Source: UBA11710 sp049287025
Lineage (GTDB): Bacteria > Patescibacteriota > Patescibacteriia > Magasanikbacterales > UBA922
Direction: 5' to 3'
Length of the DNA: 64,000 nucleotides
Assembly (NCBI GenBank): GCA_049287025.1
Contig: JBAQFA010000051.1
Span: forward strand, 62,001 to 126,000
Shown here: piece after piece, positions 1 to 8,279 of the stretch
Numbering within the stretch: the stretch's first letter is position 1
Layout: each line of letters starts with the position of its first letter
Translations under genes and position numbers: made by a program
The notes under the pieces: generated by a model
The model's input: the letters and a program-made list of their open reading frames with translations, nothing else
Database searches by the model: none
What the model was told of the DNA's origin: nothing

Positions 1-1
1 T

Positions 2-112
2 GAACAGGGTGGAGTAAAGGTGAATGATGAAAAAATTAATAGCTTTGATTTTCAGACTAAGGCTGGTGATGTGGTACAAAAGGGGAGTAGGTTTTTTGTA
101 CGAGTTGTTTAA
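2..112 (+). CDS. tyrS: Tyrosyl-tRNA synthetase, C-terminal end (partial)
   Basis: The last 36 codons of a gene that begins before the window. The tail has the S4 RNA-binding pattern of bacterial TyrRS: 'QGGVKVNDEKI', then a Gly-Asp turn and 'GSRFFVRVV' at the very end. In TyrRS this domain binds the anticodon side of tRNA-Tyr. Only the S4 end is visible, so another S4-domain protein cannot be excluded. It ends 45 bp before the next gene. Confidence 0.7.
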   Translation, partial: EQGGVKVNDEKINSFDFQTKAGDVVQKGSRFFVRVV

Positions 113-113
113 C

Positions 114-148
114 GCGTAACTTGTAACTTGTAACTTGTAACCTGTAAC
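114..148. repeat. Tandem 7-mer repeat (ttgtaac)n
   Basis: Five consecutive 7-base units of the form xxGTAAC fill the gap between the tyrS end and the next gene. It belongs to a wider set of short stutter repeats in this window, in gaps and inside genes (for example 12397-12436, 22085-22117, 47829-47860). No promoter or terminator is recognisable in it. Confidence 0.8.
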
Positions 149-157
149 ATATTAGCT

Positions 158-526
158 ATGAAAGAGGGAAATTTTCATGATGAACTTAAGAGATTTATAC
201 ATGAATATGTGTTATTATCTTATATTCATACTAAAAAATATCCTGTTGATGAAAGATATGGCTTAACTTCTCAGGATCGACGCGCTTCAGTATCTGTTAT
301 GTTAAATTATGTTGAGGGGTTTGCCAGAATGAAGTTTGGTGTAATGGTTAATCAATTTGAAATAGCTTATGCATCTTTAAAAGAATCAATTTATTGTCGT
401 TTTTTATCAAAAGAATTAAATTATATTTCAGAAGAAGAATATAAACAAGCATTAATTTTAAAAGAAAAAATTGGAAAAATGTTGTATGGAACTATACAAG
501 GGATAAAGAATAAAAATAGGTTATAA
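158..526 (+). CDS. Four-helix-bundle protein (S23 / 23S rRNA intervening-sequence family)
   Basis: A 122-residue, wholly helical, basic protein. The central 'YGLTSQDRRASVSVMLNYVEG' region (roughly residues 35-55) matches the family signature, in which a helix carrying 'LTSQ.RRA..S....EG' is conserved. Family members were first found inside rRNA intervening sequences, but most are free-standing with no known function. This one lies alone between tyrS and argS, 12 bp before argS, so it may be co-transcribed with it. No Shine-Dalgarno sequence is visible. Confidence 0.75.
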   Translation: MKEGNFHDELKRFIHEYVLLSYIHTKKYPVDERYGLTSQDRRASVSVMLNYVEGFARMKFGVMVNQFEIAYASLKESIYCRFLSKELNYISEEEYKQALILKEKIGKMLYGTIQGIKNKNRL

Positions 527-538
527 GTTAAACGATAT

Positions 539-2248
539 ATGTTACAAGTTATTGAACAACAAATCAAAAAAATCTTGCAAGAATCTGGGGTGAGGTGTGA
601 GATTGAATTAACTGTACCACCAAAAGCTGAAATGGGTGATTTGGCATTTGCGTGTTTTGGTTTAGCAAAGGAACAAGGGAAGAATCCAGTCGAAGTGGCG
701 AAGGAATTAATTGAAAAGATTGAAAGATTGAAATACTTAAAGATTGTTGAGAAAGTTCAAGGTTTTGGACCGTATGTTAATTTTTATTTAGATACTGGTG
801 TAGTGGCTAAAATAATTTTGACTGAAGTTAATAAAAATAATTTTAGTAAAAATAATTTTGGTCATGGTAAAAAAGTTTTACTAGAATATCCATCACAAAA
901 TACTCACAAAGAATTTCATATTGGACATTTGCGCAATGTGGCGATTGGTAATACTTTGGTTAATCTTTATAACAAAAGCGGTTTCAAAATGATCCCAATA
1001 AATTATGTAAATGATTTTGGTGCTCATGTGGTAAAGTGCTTGTGGGGTATAATAAATAAAGATAAATTAAATTTATCAGATAGTAAATTGGCGGATAATA
1101 AACAAAAATGGTTGGGTGAAGTGTATGCTAAAGCCAGTAATTATATAAAAGACCATGAAAAAGAAATTAAACCAGAACTGGACGATTTGCAAAAGAAATT
1201 AGAAACAAAAGATAAAACAATAATGAAATTATTTAAGCAGACGAGGGATTGGAGTGTGGAAGGTTTTGCTAAATTGAGTGAAGATCTGGGCATAAAACAC
1301 GATAAAATTTTTTATGAAAATGAAGTAAAAGATAAAGGGCAAAAGATTGTTGATAAATTATTAAAGAATAAAGTTGCTGAAATAGGGGAAAGAGGCGCTA
1401 TCATTATTAATTTGGAAAAATTTGGTCTAGATATTGCTTTACTCCGTAAGTCTACGGGGGCAGGAGTATATTTGACTAGTGATTTGTCCTTGGCCGAAGA
1501 AAAATTTAAAAAATATAAAGTAGAAGAAAGTATAAATATTACTGGTTCAGAACAAGACTTTTATTTTAAACAATTGTTTAAAATTTTGGAATTAAATGGT
1601 TTCAAAAACAAAATGACTCATATTGGTTATGGACTAGTGAATTTACCTAGTGGAAAAATGTCTTCTCGTACAGGATCAGTAATTTTGTATGAAGATTTGC
1701 GTGATGAAATTTTTGCCAAGATGTATGAAGAAACCAAAAAACGCCATGTAGATTGGAGTGAGAAAAAAATTAAAAAAATTGTTAGTATTTTGACCATGGC
1801 TGTTTTGAAATTTACCATGCAAAAACATGAAGCGGCCAAAACAATAACTTTTGATATGCAAGAAGCGGTTAGTTTTGAAGGTTTTAGCGCACCCTATATT
1901 TTGTATGTCGTAGCTCGGATCAATAGTTTGTTAAAAAAAGCTAAGACAACTAAAAATGAAAAAATAAATTATACTTTATTAAATACCCCAGAAGAAAAAA
2001 AGTTGATGTTATTAATAGGTGAATATGGAGACGTGGTAATAAAAGCTTTGAAAAATTATAATCCGTCAGTCATAACCAAGTATTGCTTTGATTTAGCGCA
2101 GGCTTTTAATGATTTTTATAACAAACAAATTATTCTTGGTGATGACAAAGCCTTAGCTGTGGCGCGTCTAGGTTTGTGCCTAGCAGTAAAAAAAGTTTTA
2201 CAAGATGCTTTGGCCTTGTTGACTATTGGTACTGTAGATGAGATGTAA
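539..2248 (+). CDS. argS: Arginyl-tRNA synthetase
   Basis: A class I aminoacyl-tRNA synthetase of 569 residues that charges tRNA-Arg. The N-terminal Add-1 domain occupies about residues 1-90. The HIGH box is 'FHIGHLRN' with its His at residue 127, and the KMSKS-like loop is 'GKMSSRTG' at 372-379. The C-terminal DALR anticodon-binding domain includes the typical 'FNDFYN' helix near residue 527. The length is normal for the family. A matching tRNA-Arg(TCG) lies at 26506-26580. The ATG at 539 fits the expected N-terminus. Confidence 0.97.
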   Translation: MLQVIEQQIKKILQESGVRCEIELTVPPKAEMGDLAFACFGLAKEQGKNPVEVAKELIEKIERLKYLKIVEKVQGFGPYVNFYLDTGVVAKIILTEVNKNNFSKNNFGHGKKVLLEYPSQNTHKEFHIGHLRNVAIGNTLVNLYNKSGFKMIPINYVNDFGAHVVKCLWGIINKDKLNLSDSKLADNKQKWLGEVYAKASNYIKDHEKEIKPELDDLQKKLETKDKTIMKLFKQTRDWSVEGFAKLSEDLGIKHDKIFYENEVKDKGQKIVDKLLKNKVAEIGERGAIIINLEKFGLDIALLRKSTGAGVYLTSDLSLAEEKFKKYKVEESINITGSEQDFYFKQLFKILELNGFKNKMTHIGYGLVNLPSGKMSSRTGSVILYEDLRDEIFAKMYEETKKRHVDWSEKKIKKIVSILTMAVLKFTMQKHEAAKTITFDMQEAVSFEGFSAPYILYVVARINSLLKKAKTTKNEKINYTLLNTPEEKKLMLLIGEYGDVVIKALKNYNPSVITKYCFDLAQAFNDFYNKQIILGDDKALAVARLGLCLAVKKVLQDALALLTIGTVDEM

Positions 2249-2265
2249 AAATAATTTTTTTGTGG

Positions 2266-2271
2266 TATAAT
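2266..2271 (+). promoter_or_regulatory. Extended -10 box giving a probable leaderless mRNA
   Basis: TGG-TATAAT at 2263-2271 is an extended -10 element. The ATG of the next gene is only 9 bases downstream, so transcription would begin at or next to the start codon. No good -35 box is seen at the usual distance. Confidence 0.5.
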
Positions 2272-2279
2272 TATTTTGT

Positions 2280-2732
2280 ATGGATAAAAAATCTCAAATT
2301 CTAGTTTATATATTTTTTTCATTAATAATTGTAGTTTTGGTTTTTACATTTTATAAATTTATTGTTGCCAAAGATTATTATATTAGATTCGAAACTACGT
2401 GCGAGCCGACAAAAGAGTATTGTTTTGTAAAAGAATGTAATTCCGAAGAAGAAGAATGCCCAGCCGATCCAGCCGAAGGTATTAGCTATTACAAAATAAT
2501 TGAAGAAAAAGCTAGTGCTATACCAAGTTGTAATTTAGATGGCGAAGATTGTCCAGAAATTTTTTGTAATAACGGCGAAGATTGCCAAGAAATTCTTTGT
2601 GATTCTGAGACAAATGATACTGATCTAGAATGTTCAGATCCAGAAAAATTTATTACTTTATTAGAAGAGTCAGAGGGTGTAGATGTTGAAAATGTTGATT
2701 TGGCAAGCAGTTCGGTAATATTGGCAGAATGA
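2280..2732 (+). CDS. Membrane-anchored acidic, cysteine-rich protein of unknown function
   Basis: 150 residues. A single hydrophobic segment at about residues 7-28, preceded by 'MDKKSQ', is a signal anchor that leaves the rest outside the cell. The exterior part is rich in Glu and Asp and carries about a dozen cysteines in pairs such as 'CFVKEC' and 'CNNGEDC', suggesting disulfides or metal binding. No family is recognised. It is probably transcribed from its own extended -10 box as a leaderless mRNA. Confidence 0.6.
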   Translation: MDKKSQILVYIFFSLIIVVLVFTFYKFIVAKDYYIRFETTCEPTKEYCFVKECNSEEEECPADPAEGISYYKIIEEKASAIPSCNLDGEDCPEIFCNNGEDCQEILCDSETNDTDLECSDPEKFITLLEESEGVDVENVDLASSSVILAE

Positions 2733-2772
2733 TTATTTCCTCGAACTAATTAATAGCCTATTATACTTTTGT

Positions 2773-3786
2773 ATGATTCATTTGCTGGAGGTATCAGTTC
2801 TAGCTTTTTTGGATAGTCATTGGTTAATCTTGTCGTTTTTGGCACCAATGTTTTGGGCTTTGGTCAACATGATTGATGTTTATTTTGTTGATGGAGTGTA
2901 TGCCGATGAACTAGAGGGTACAATTATCATGGGCATTTTTCAGGTGGTTCCTTGTTTATTTTTGCTATTTTTTTTGCGAGTAGATTTTAGTCAGTTGTTT
3001 AATTTTAATTTAGTCAACGGGCCGTTATTTTTTGAGCCAATGATTTTATGGGCTTTGGTAGGAGGACTATTATTCAATTTGTCCTTTTATTTTTATTACA
3101 AAGCGCTTTTTCATCATAATGATGTTGGTTTATTGCAAATTTTGTGGGGTTTATCAATTGTGGCTGTGCCATTTTTAGCTTTTGTTTTGTTTAGAGAAAA
3201 ATTGCCAGTGTATAGTTATTTGGGAATGGCAATAACATTATTAGGGGCAGTTGTATTATCTTTTCATAAAGGAATAAAAAAAGGAACTCTGAAACGGTAT
3301 TTGTTTATAATGCTCTCAGCGATAGTGTTTTTTTCTCTAAGCATGGTATTGGAAAATAAAGCCTATAATGTTTTTGAGGCTAGAGGCTGGGGTAATCAAG
3401 GTTTTTTGTTAGTTTTTATTTGTTTCAATTTAGGAGCCTTATTTAGTAGTATAATTCTTTTGTTTATTAGTCGAAAAAATCCTTGGCCATTAATCAAAAA
3501 ATATTATAAAGTATTTATTTTAGGAGAAGGGTTAACTTTTTTGGGCAATCTGTTTTCCCAAAGAGCTTTGAGTGTGGCACCATCGGTTTCGTATGTAGCG
3601 ACAATTGAAGCATTTGTACCGGCCTTTATTTTGATTTTTAGTTTGTTAATAGTGTTTATAGCCAAAATTTTTAATACAAAATTTTCTGCTATAAAAAAAA
3701 TTTATCAAGATCAATTACAGGGTGTATTATTAAAAATTGTTGCCATGATAATTATGGTTATAGGTGTTTATATAATTAGCAGTTAA
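2773..3786 (+). CDS. EamA/DMT-type membrane transporter
   Basis: 337 residues with about ten hydrophobic helices in two halves, the drug/metabolite transporter arrangement. Features typical of EamA proteins are the 'FYYKALFHHNDVGLLQILWG' stretch at the end of helices 3-4 and the late 'RALSVAPSVSYVATIEAFVP' stretch. The substrate cannot be told. It is followed 23 bp later by the ATP-grasp gene and then the GAMT-like gene, so it may move a metabolite of that pair. A TATTAT box 8 bp before the ATG suggests another leaderless transcript. Confidence 0.75.
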   Translation: MIHLLEVSVLAFLDSHWLILSFLAPMFWALVNMIDVYFVDGVYADELEGTIIMGIFQVVPCLFLLFFLRVDFSQLFNFNLVNGPLFFEPMILWALVGGLLFNLSFYFYYKALFHHNDVGLLQILWGLSIVAVPFLAFVLFREKLPVYSYLGMAITLLGAVVLSFHKGIKKGTLKRYLFIMLSAIVFFSLSMVLENKAYNVFEARGWGNQGFLLVFICFNLGALFSSIILLFISRKNPWPLIKKYYKVFILGEGLTFLGNLFSQRALSVAPSVSYVATIEAFVPAFILIFSLLIVFIAKIFNTKFSAIKKIYQDQLQGVLLKIVAMIIMVIGVYIISS

Positions 3787-3809
3787 ATTTTATTGAATTT
3801 AGTTTTATT

Positions 3810-5114
3810 ATGAAAATATTGTTTATTACTTCTAGCAATATGATTGCCCCTGATATGGCTCGTCTTTTGCAAGATGAAGGTAACCAGGTAAAATTATTTA
3901 TTGATGACAAAAATCGGAGTGATAATTTCGAAAATATTATTAAGAAATGTAAAAACTGGAAACAGGAATTGGCCTGGGTAGGTAAGGATGGTCTGATAAT
4001 TTTTGATGATGTTGGCTATGGTAAGATTCAAGATAATTTAAGAGAACATGGTTTTGCAGTTTTTGGTGGTAATGCTGAGAGTGATAAGCTTGAAATGAAA
4101 AGATCTTATGCCCAGGATGTGCTAAAAGATCATGGTTTGCAGACTTTGGAAACTTGGGATTTTGATAATATTGATGATTGTGTTAATTTTATCAAAAAAA
4201 GCAAAAAAACTTGGGTTTTGAAACAAAACGATCACAAACTTAATATTAATACTGTCTCACAGTTTAAAGATAACCAAGATATTTTGGATGTTTTGAAATT
4301 GTGTAAGACTAAATATAAAAATAAAGTTAAGGTTATTACTTTGCAAGAAAAAGTAGAAGGGGTGGAAATTGGTGTAGGCAGGTTTTTTAATGGCAAAAAT
4401 TGGGTTGGACCAGTGGAAATAAATTTTGAACACAAACGGCTTTTTGATGGCGACGTTGGACCAATGACAACTGAAATGGGCACTTTGGCTTGGCTTGAGA
4501 CTGAAAAAGATAGTGTGTTATTTAAAAAAACCCTATCTAAATTGAAACCATTTTTGAAAAAAATAAAATTTAGAGGAGATTTTGAAATTAATTTTATTAT
4601 AAACGGCCAAAATATTTATCCTTTAGAAATTACTCCTAGGCTAGGCTCCCCAATAGTCCATTTACAGAGTGAAATGTTAAATTTGAAGTGGGCGCAATTT
4701 TTGAAAGCTTTGGCTCTTGGTAAAAGCCTTAGACCAAAATGGAAAAAAGGTTATGGCTTGGTGGTGTTATTGGCTGTACCACCATTTCCTTATATGACAA
4801 AGTTGGGAAAAAATTCTCCCAGAGGTGTGATTGTCTATTTGGATAAAGTTACAAAAAATGATTTTAAACATATCTTTTTTGAAGGGGTGTCAAAAGAAAA
4901 AGTTCAAGGCAAGGAACATTTTTATATTTCGGATGATGAAGGCTATGTTTTATATGTGACTGGTGTGGGGAAAGCTATTGCCAAGGTGCAAAAAAATGTT
5001 TATGGAATAATTAAAAAAATCTATGTTCCAAAATCTCTTTATAGAAGAGATATTGGGTCCAAGTTTTTGTTTAGTGACGAGAAGCTTTTGAAAAAATGGG
5101 GTTATATTAAATAA
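3810..5114 (+). CDS. PurD-like ATP-grasp ligase
   Basis: 434 residues. The N-terminal nucleotide-binding-like fold is followed by an ATP-grasp domain. 'FEHKRLFDGDVGPMTTEMG' corresponds to the 'DHKR..DGD.GPNTGGMG' region of phosphoribosylamine-glycine ligase, and 'LEITPRLGSP' to the metal-binding strand 'LEFN.R.GDP'. No other de novo purine gene is nearby, and the Asp after 'RLGSP' is changed, so the true acceptor may not be phosphoribosylamine. It sits between a transporter and a GAMT-like methyltransferase. Assigning it as true PurD would be an over-call. Confidence 0.7.
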   Translation: MKILFITSSNMIAPDMARLLQDEGNQVKLFIDDKNRSDNFENIIKKCKNWKQELAWVGKDGLIIFDDVGYGKIQDNLREHGFAVFGGNAESDKLEMKRSYAQDVLKDHGLQTLETWDFDNIDDCVNFIKKSKKTWVLKQNDHKLNINTVSQFKDNQDILDVLKLCKTKYKNKVKVITLQEKVEGVEIGVGRFFNGKNWVGPVEINFEHKRLFDGDVGPMTTEMGTLAWLETEKDSVLFKKTLSKLKPFLKKIKFRGDFEINFIINGQNIYPLEITPRLGSPIVHLQSEMLNLKWAQFLKALALGKSLRPKWKKGYGLVVLLAVPPFPYMTKLGKNSPRGVIVYLDKVTKNDFKHIFFEGVSKEKVQGKEHFYISDDEGYVLYVTGVGKAIAKVQKNVYGIIKKIYVPKSLYRRDIGSKFLFSDEKLLKKWGYIK

Positions 5115-5197
5115 AATTTATTTATGGCTTCTCTCTAGTTTAATATGGCCAAATTGTGTTATAATATAATTGAAAACTATTTAATCTAAAAGAAATT

Positions 5198-5914
5198 ATG
5201 AAGAAAGAAAATAAATTTCAAAAAACTAAAGATTTTTTATCCCAGATACCTAATTGGGAAAAAGATTATAAAAAAAATAATGAAGTTCAATTGAATTATG
5301 AAAAAAAAGATTGGGCTAATGCCAAAGCGTGTTTTTCTGAACATGATTTAAAGATTTTAGGTGAACCTGTGATGGAAGACTGGGAAACCCCGTATATGAA
5401 AGATTTGGCCGAAGTAGCGACCTCTAAGGGCGGTGTGGTGTTGGAATTAGGTTTTGGTATGGCAATCTCGGCTAACTTTATTCAACAGCATAATATTAAA
5501 AAACACATTATCATTGAAGCTAACAAAGCGGTAGTCAAACAAGCTGAAAAGTTTGCAAAAAAATCTAAACATAAAGTAGTGATACTGGCTGGTTTGTGGG
5601 AGGATATGATAAAAAAGATTCCTAACAATAGTTTGAATGGAATTTTATTTGACACTTATCCACTTTCGGAAGTTGAATTGTATCAGAATCATTTTAATTT
5701 TTTTCCTTTTGCTTATCAAAAATTGGTTTCTGGCGGGGTGTTTACTTATTATTCAGATGAAATAAAGAAATTTGGTAAAGTCCATCTAAAAAAATTACAA
5801 GAAGCCGGTTTTAAGAAAAAAAATATCAAGAGTAGGGTATCTAAGGTTGTACCACCAAAAAGTTGTGAATACTGGAAAGCTAAAACTATTTTAGTTCCCA
5901 TAATTACAAAATAA
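5198..5914 (+). CDS. Guanidinoacetate N-methyltransferase-like enzyme
   Basis: A 238-residue class I SAM methyltransferase, almost the same length as animal GAMT (about 236). The match runs the full length: 'LKILGEPVMEDWETPYM' near residues 47-67, the SAM motif 'LELGFGM' at 82-88, 'GLWEDM', 'GILFDTYPLSE' near 148-158 and 'KVVPPKSCEYW' near the end. In GAMT the Glu of 'WET' and the Asp of 'DTYP' bind the guanidino group; both are present (Glu63, Asp152). It therefore probably methylates a guanidino compound, although related enzymes modify arginine in proteins. No amidinotransferase gene is in the window. Confidence 0.8.
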   Translation: MKKENKFQKTKDFLSQIPNWEKDYKKNNEVQLNYEKKDWANAKACFSEHDLKILGEPVMEDWETPYMKDLAEVATSKGGVVLELGFGMAISANFIQQHNIKKHIIIEANKAVVKQAEKFAKKSKHKVVILAGLWEDMIKKIPNNSLNGILFDTYPLSEVELYQNHFNFFPFAYQKLVSGGVFTYYSDEIKKFGKVHLKKLQEAGFKKKNIKSRVSKVVPPKSCEYWKAKTILVPIITK

Positions 5915-5933
5915 ATTTAATTTATATAGACTT

Positions 5934-7625
5934 ATGGACGATCCCTTTTACTGTTCCCTGTCAATCTCCCTAAGACATTTGGTGGATTTTAGTTTTGCTC
6001 CCCAATTGCTTTTTTATTCATATATCCCAATTATTGTTGTTTCTTTAGTCTTTGGTTTGTTTGTATTTTACAAGAGCCAACGTTCAGTCAATGCCAGAAA
6101 TTTGCTTTATATTGCTATAGTTTTTTCGTTGTTTCTTTTGAATGAAATTGTGCAGTGGGTGGCTATTCCTGCTTCTTTAGTAAATTTTGGTTGGTTGTTG
6201 TCGCCACTTTTACAATCTTTGGTTTGGTTTTTTACGATTAGATTTTTTTATCAATTTTTAGAAGATAGAGTTTTACCATGGAAATGGAATTTGTTTTTGA
6301 TAGTGTTATTTTTACCAATAATTTTTTCTTTACCAACCAGATTCAATATCGCTTTTTTTGATCTAGTAAATTGTGAAGGAACTGTTGGACCAATTTGGTA
6401 TTATCTCTATTCATTACAAATTATTTCTATTATAGTTTTATTTATTTGGGGAATGATTAAATATAAAATAAATAAGATTAGTAATTTAAAAAGGCAAATA
6501 TTGTTATTAAGCATTGGTGTACCATTTTTTCTTTTATCATTTGCTTTGTCAAATATTTTAGGTGAGGTCTTACAAACTTACCAAATAAATTTGGTTGGTC
6601 CTATTGGTATGGTTTTGTTTATAGGATTGTTGGGTTATTTGATAGTTCATTACCATATATTTAATATCAGAGTAATTGCGGCTAAGGTTTTAGTTATTAC
6701 CCTAGTAGTTTTAATTAGTTCACAATTTTTCTTTATTAGGAATAATACTAACAAAATACTAACAGCGATTACTTTGTTGTTGACGGCAATTTTTGGTTGG
6801 CAATTGGCAGCTTCGGTTAATCGTGAGGTAAAACAAAAGGAAGAATTGGCCAAATTGGCCAAGTCTTTGGAAAGAGCCAATTTGCGTTTGCAAGAATTGG
6901 ATCGACAAAAGACAGATTTTCTTTCCATTGCCTCTCATCAACTCCGTACCCCATTATCTATTATGAAAGGGTATGTAGAACTTATCCAAGACGGAGCTTA
7001 TGGTAAAATAGATAAGAAACTTTTTGGAGTTTTGACAGAAATGGATGAAAGTAATGAACGTTTGGTAAAATTAGTGGATGAATTTTTGGATATTACGAGA
7101 ATTGAACAAGGTCGGACAAAATTTTCTTTTGAATATTATGACATGAATAAATTGGCCGAGAGTGTTGCTAAAGAATTGACCAATCGAGCGCATGATAAAG
7201 GTTTAGAAATTATTTATAAACCAGACAAGAAAATTGAAAAAATTTATATAGATGAAGAAAAGGTTCGTCATGTAATTTTTAATTTTGTAGATAATGCGAT
7301 CAAATATAGTAATAGTGGCAAAATTATTATTACTACAGAAAAAGAGCAAAAAGGTATTACCGTAAGAGTAAAAGATCAGGGTTTTGGTTTTGGTTTGGAA
7401 GATCAGGCTAATTTTTATCAAAAATTTTATCGTGGTAAAAATGTAGAGGGTACTAACGTGACTGGAACAGGCTTAGGTCTGTATGTTTGTCGTAAGTTTA
7501 TTGAGGCTCATTCGGGTCATGTCTGGGCTCACAGTAAAGGTGTGGGAGAGGGGAGTGAATTTGGTTTTTGGATTCCATTAACCAAAAAAACTGCGGAAAA
7601 GGCAAATAAAATATTGAGTAAATAA
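5934..7625 (+). CDS. Orphan sensor histidine kinase with 7TM input domain
   Basis: 563 residues. About seven or eight membrane helices fill residues 15-290, like the His_kinase N-terminal 7TM module. A short coiled linker (about 295-325) leads to the HisKA box 'FLSIASHQLRTPL' with phospho-acceptor His335. The N box 'NFVDNAIKYS' begins at about residue 450 and the G2 box 'GTGLGLYV' at about 511. All catalytic boxes look intact, so autophosphorylation is expected. No response-regulator gene is next to it. It follows the GAMT-like gene by 19 bp. Confidence 0.93.
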   Translation: MDDPFYCSLSISLRHLVDFSFAPQLLFYSYIPIIVVSLVFGLFVFYKSQRSVNARNLLYIAIVFSLFLLNEIVQWVAIPASLVNFGWLLSPLLQSLVWFFTIRFFYQFLEDRVLPWKWNLFLIVLFLPIIFSLPTRFNIAFFDLVNCEGTVGPIWYYLYSLQIISIIVLFIWGMIKYKINKISNLKRQILLLSIGVPFFLLSFALSNILGEVLQTYQINLVGPIGMVLFIGLLGYLIVHYHIFNIRVIAAKVLVITLVVLISSQFFFIRNNTNKILTAITLLLTAIFGWQLAASVNREVKQKEELAKLAKSLERANLRLQELDRQKTDFLSIASHQLRTPLSIMKGYVELIQDGAYGKIDKKLFGVLTEMDESNERLVKLVDEFLDITRIEQGRTKFSFEYYDMNKLAESVAKELTNRAHDKGLEIIYKPDKKIEKIYIDEEKVRHVIFNFVDNAIKYSNSGKIIITTEKEQKGITVRVKDQGFGFGLEDQANFYQKFYRGKNVEGTNVTGTGLGLYVCRKFIEAHSGHVWAHSKGVGEGSEFGFWIPLTKKTAEKANKILSK

Positions 7626-7720
7626 ATCCCGCACCACGAGTTTATGTCTGTGATATTAAGGCTGGGTGAATTGATATTCATTTTTTACGTCAGCACGTGA
7701 AGTGCTCGGTGGTGAGGGAT
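7626..7720. other. Long imperfect inverted repeat with an inner hairpin
   Basis: The arm at 7626-7640 (atcccgcaccacgag) pairs with 7705-7720 with one bulge. A smaller hairpin, agcac/gtgct, lies just inside the right arm (7692-7706). It lies directly after the histidine kinase stop. There is no clean T-run, so it is either a weak terminator or a structured RNA or repeat. Confidence 0.5.
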
Positions 7721-7786
7721 AAAAACTTGTAAAATTGTTTCAAGTGGTGTATTATATCCATAAATAATTTTTAAAATATTATATAT

Positions 7787-8245
7787 ATGTTCCAAAAACC
7801 ATCTCCAGAAATCGCTCTTAATAAAGACAGACAAATGAATTCTTCTCATGACGATGTCGAAACTGTCGTTGGTCCATCAGTGGTGGTTGAGGGTGATTTT
7901 GCTTCTGAAGGTAACATTATAGTAAAGGGGACAGTCTCTGGTTCAGTCAAAACTAGTCGCTTATTAACAGTAGAAAAAGGCGCAAAAATTTTGGCCAGTG
8001 TCAAAGCTGGGAGCGCAATTGTGGCAGGGAGTATTAGAGGTAATGTAAAAGTGGATGATAAATTAGATTTATTGGAGACATCACAGATTGCTGGTGATAT
8101 TATTTGTCAGGTTTTAACTGTGGCGCCAGGAGCTTTGTTACAAGGAAAAGTAACTATGAAAGGTTTGGATATTATAAAAACTGAAGACGAAACTAATAAA
8201 TTATTTGGTAAATTTAAAAAAGTAGAGGATACAGAAAAGAAATAG
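7787..8245 (+). CDS. Bactofilin (polymer-forming cytoskeletal protein)
   Basis: 152 residues with the bactofilin core (about 30-120): repeating short beta-strand turns such as 'GDFASEGNIIVKGTVSGSV' and 'IAGDIICQVLTVAPGALLQG', spaced to form a right-handed beta-helix. Flanks are short and charged. Bactofilins form filaments at the membrane and often place cell-wall enzymes. A plausible promoter (TTGTAA, 17 bp, TATTAT) lies at about 7728-7756. It lies 34 bp before the lipid-kinase-like gene. Confidence 0.9.
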   Translation: MFQKPSPEIALNKDRQMNSSHDDVETVVGPSVVVEGDFASEGNIIVKGTVSGSVKTSRLLTVEKGAKILASVKAGSAIVAGSIRGNVKVDDKLDLLETSQIAGDIICQVLTVAPGALLQGKVTMKGLDIIKTEDETNKLFGKFKKVEDTEKK

Positions 8246-8279
8246 CTTGTTTTTTTAAAACTGATAAAAGTGATGCATT

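Noticed and set aside
3810..5114. Calling this gene purD
   Set aside because: ATP-grasp similarity is clear, but the metal-site region differs and no other purine genes support the role.
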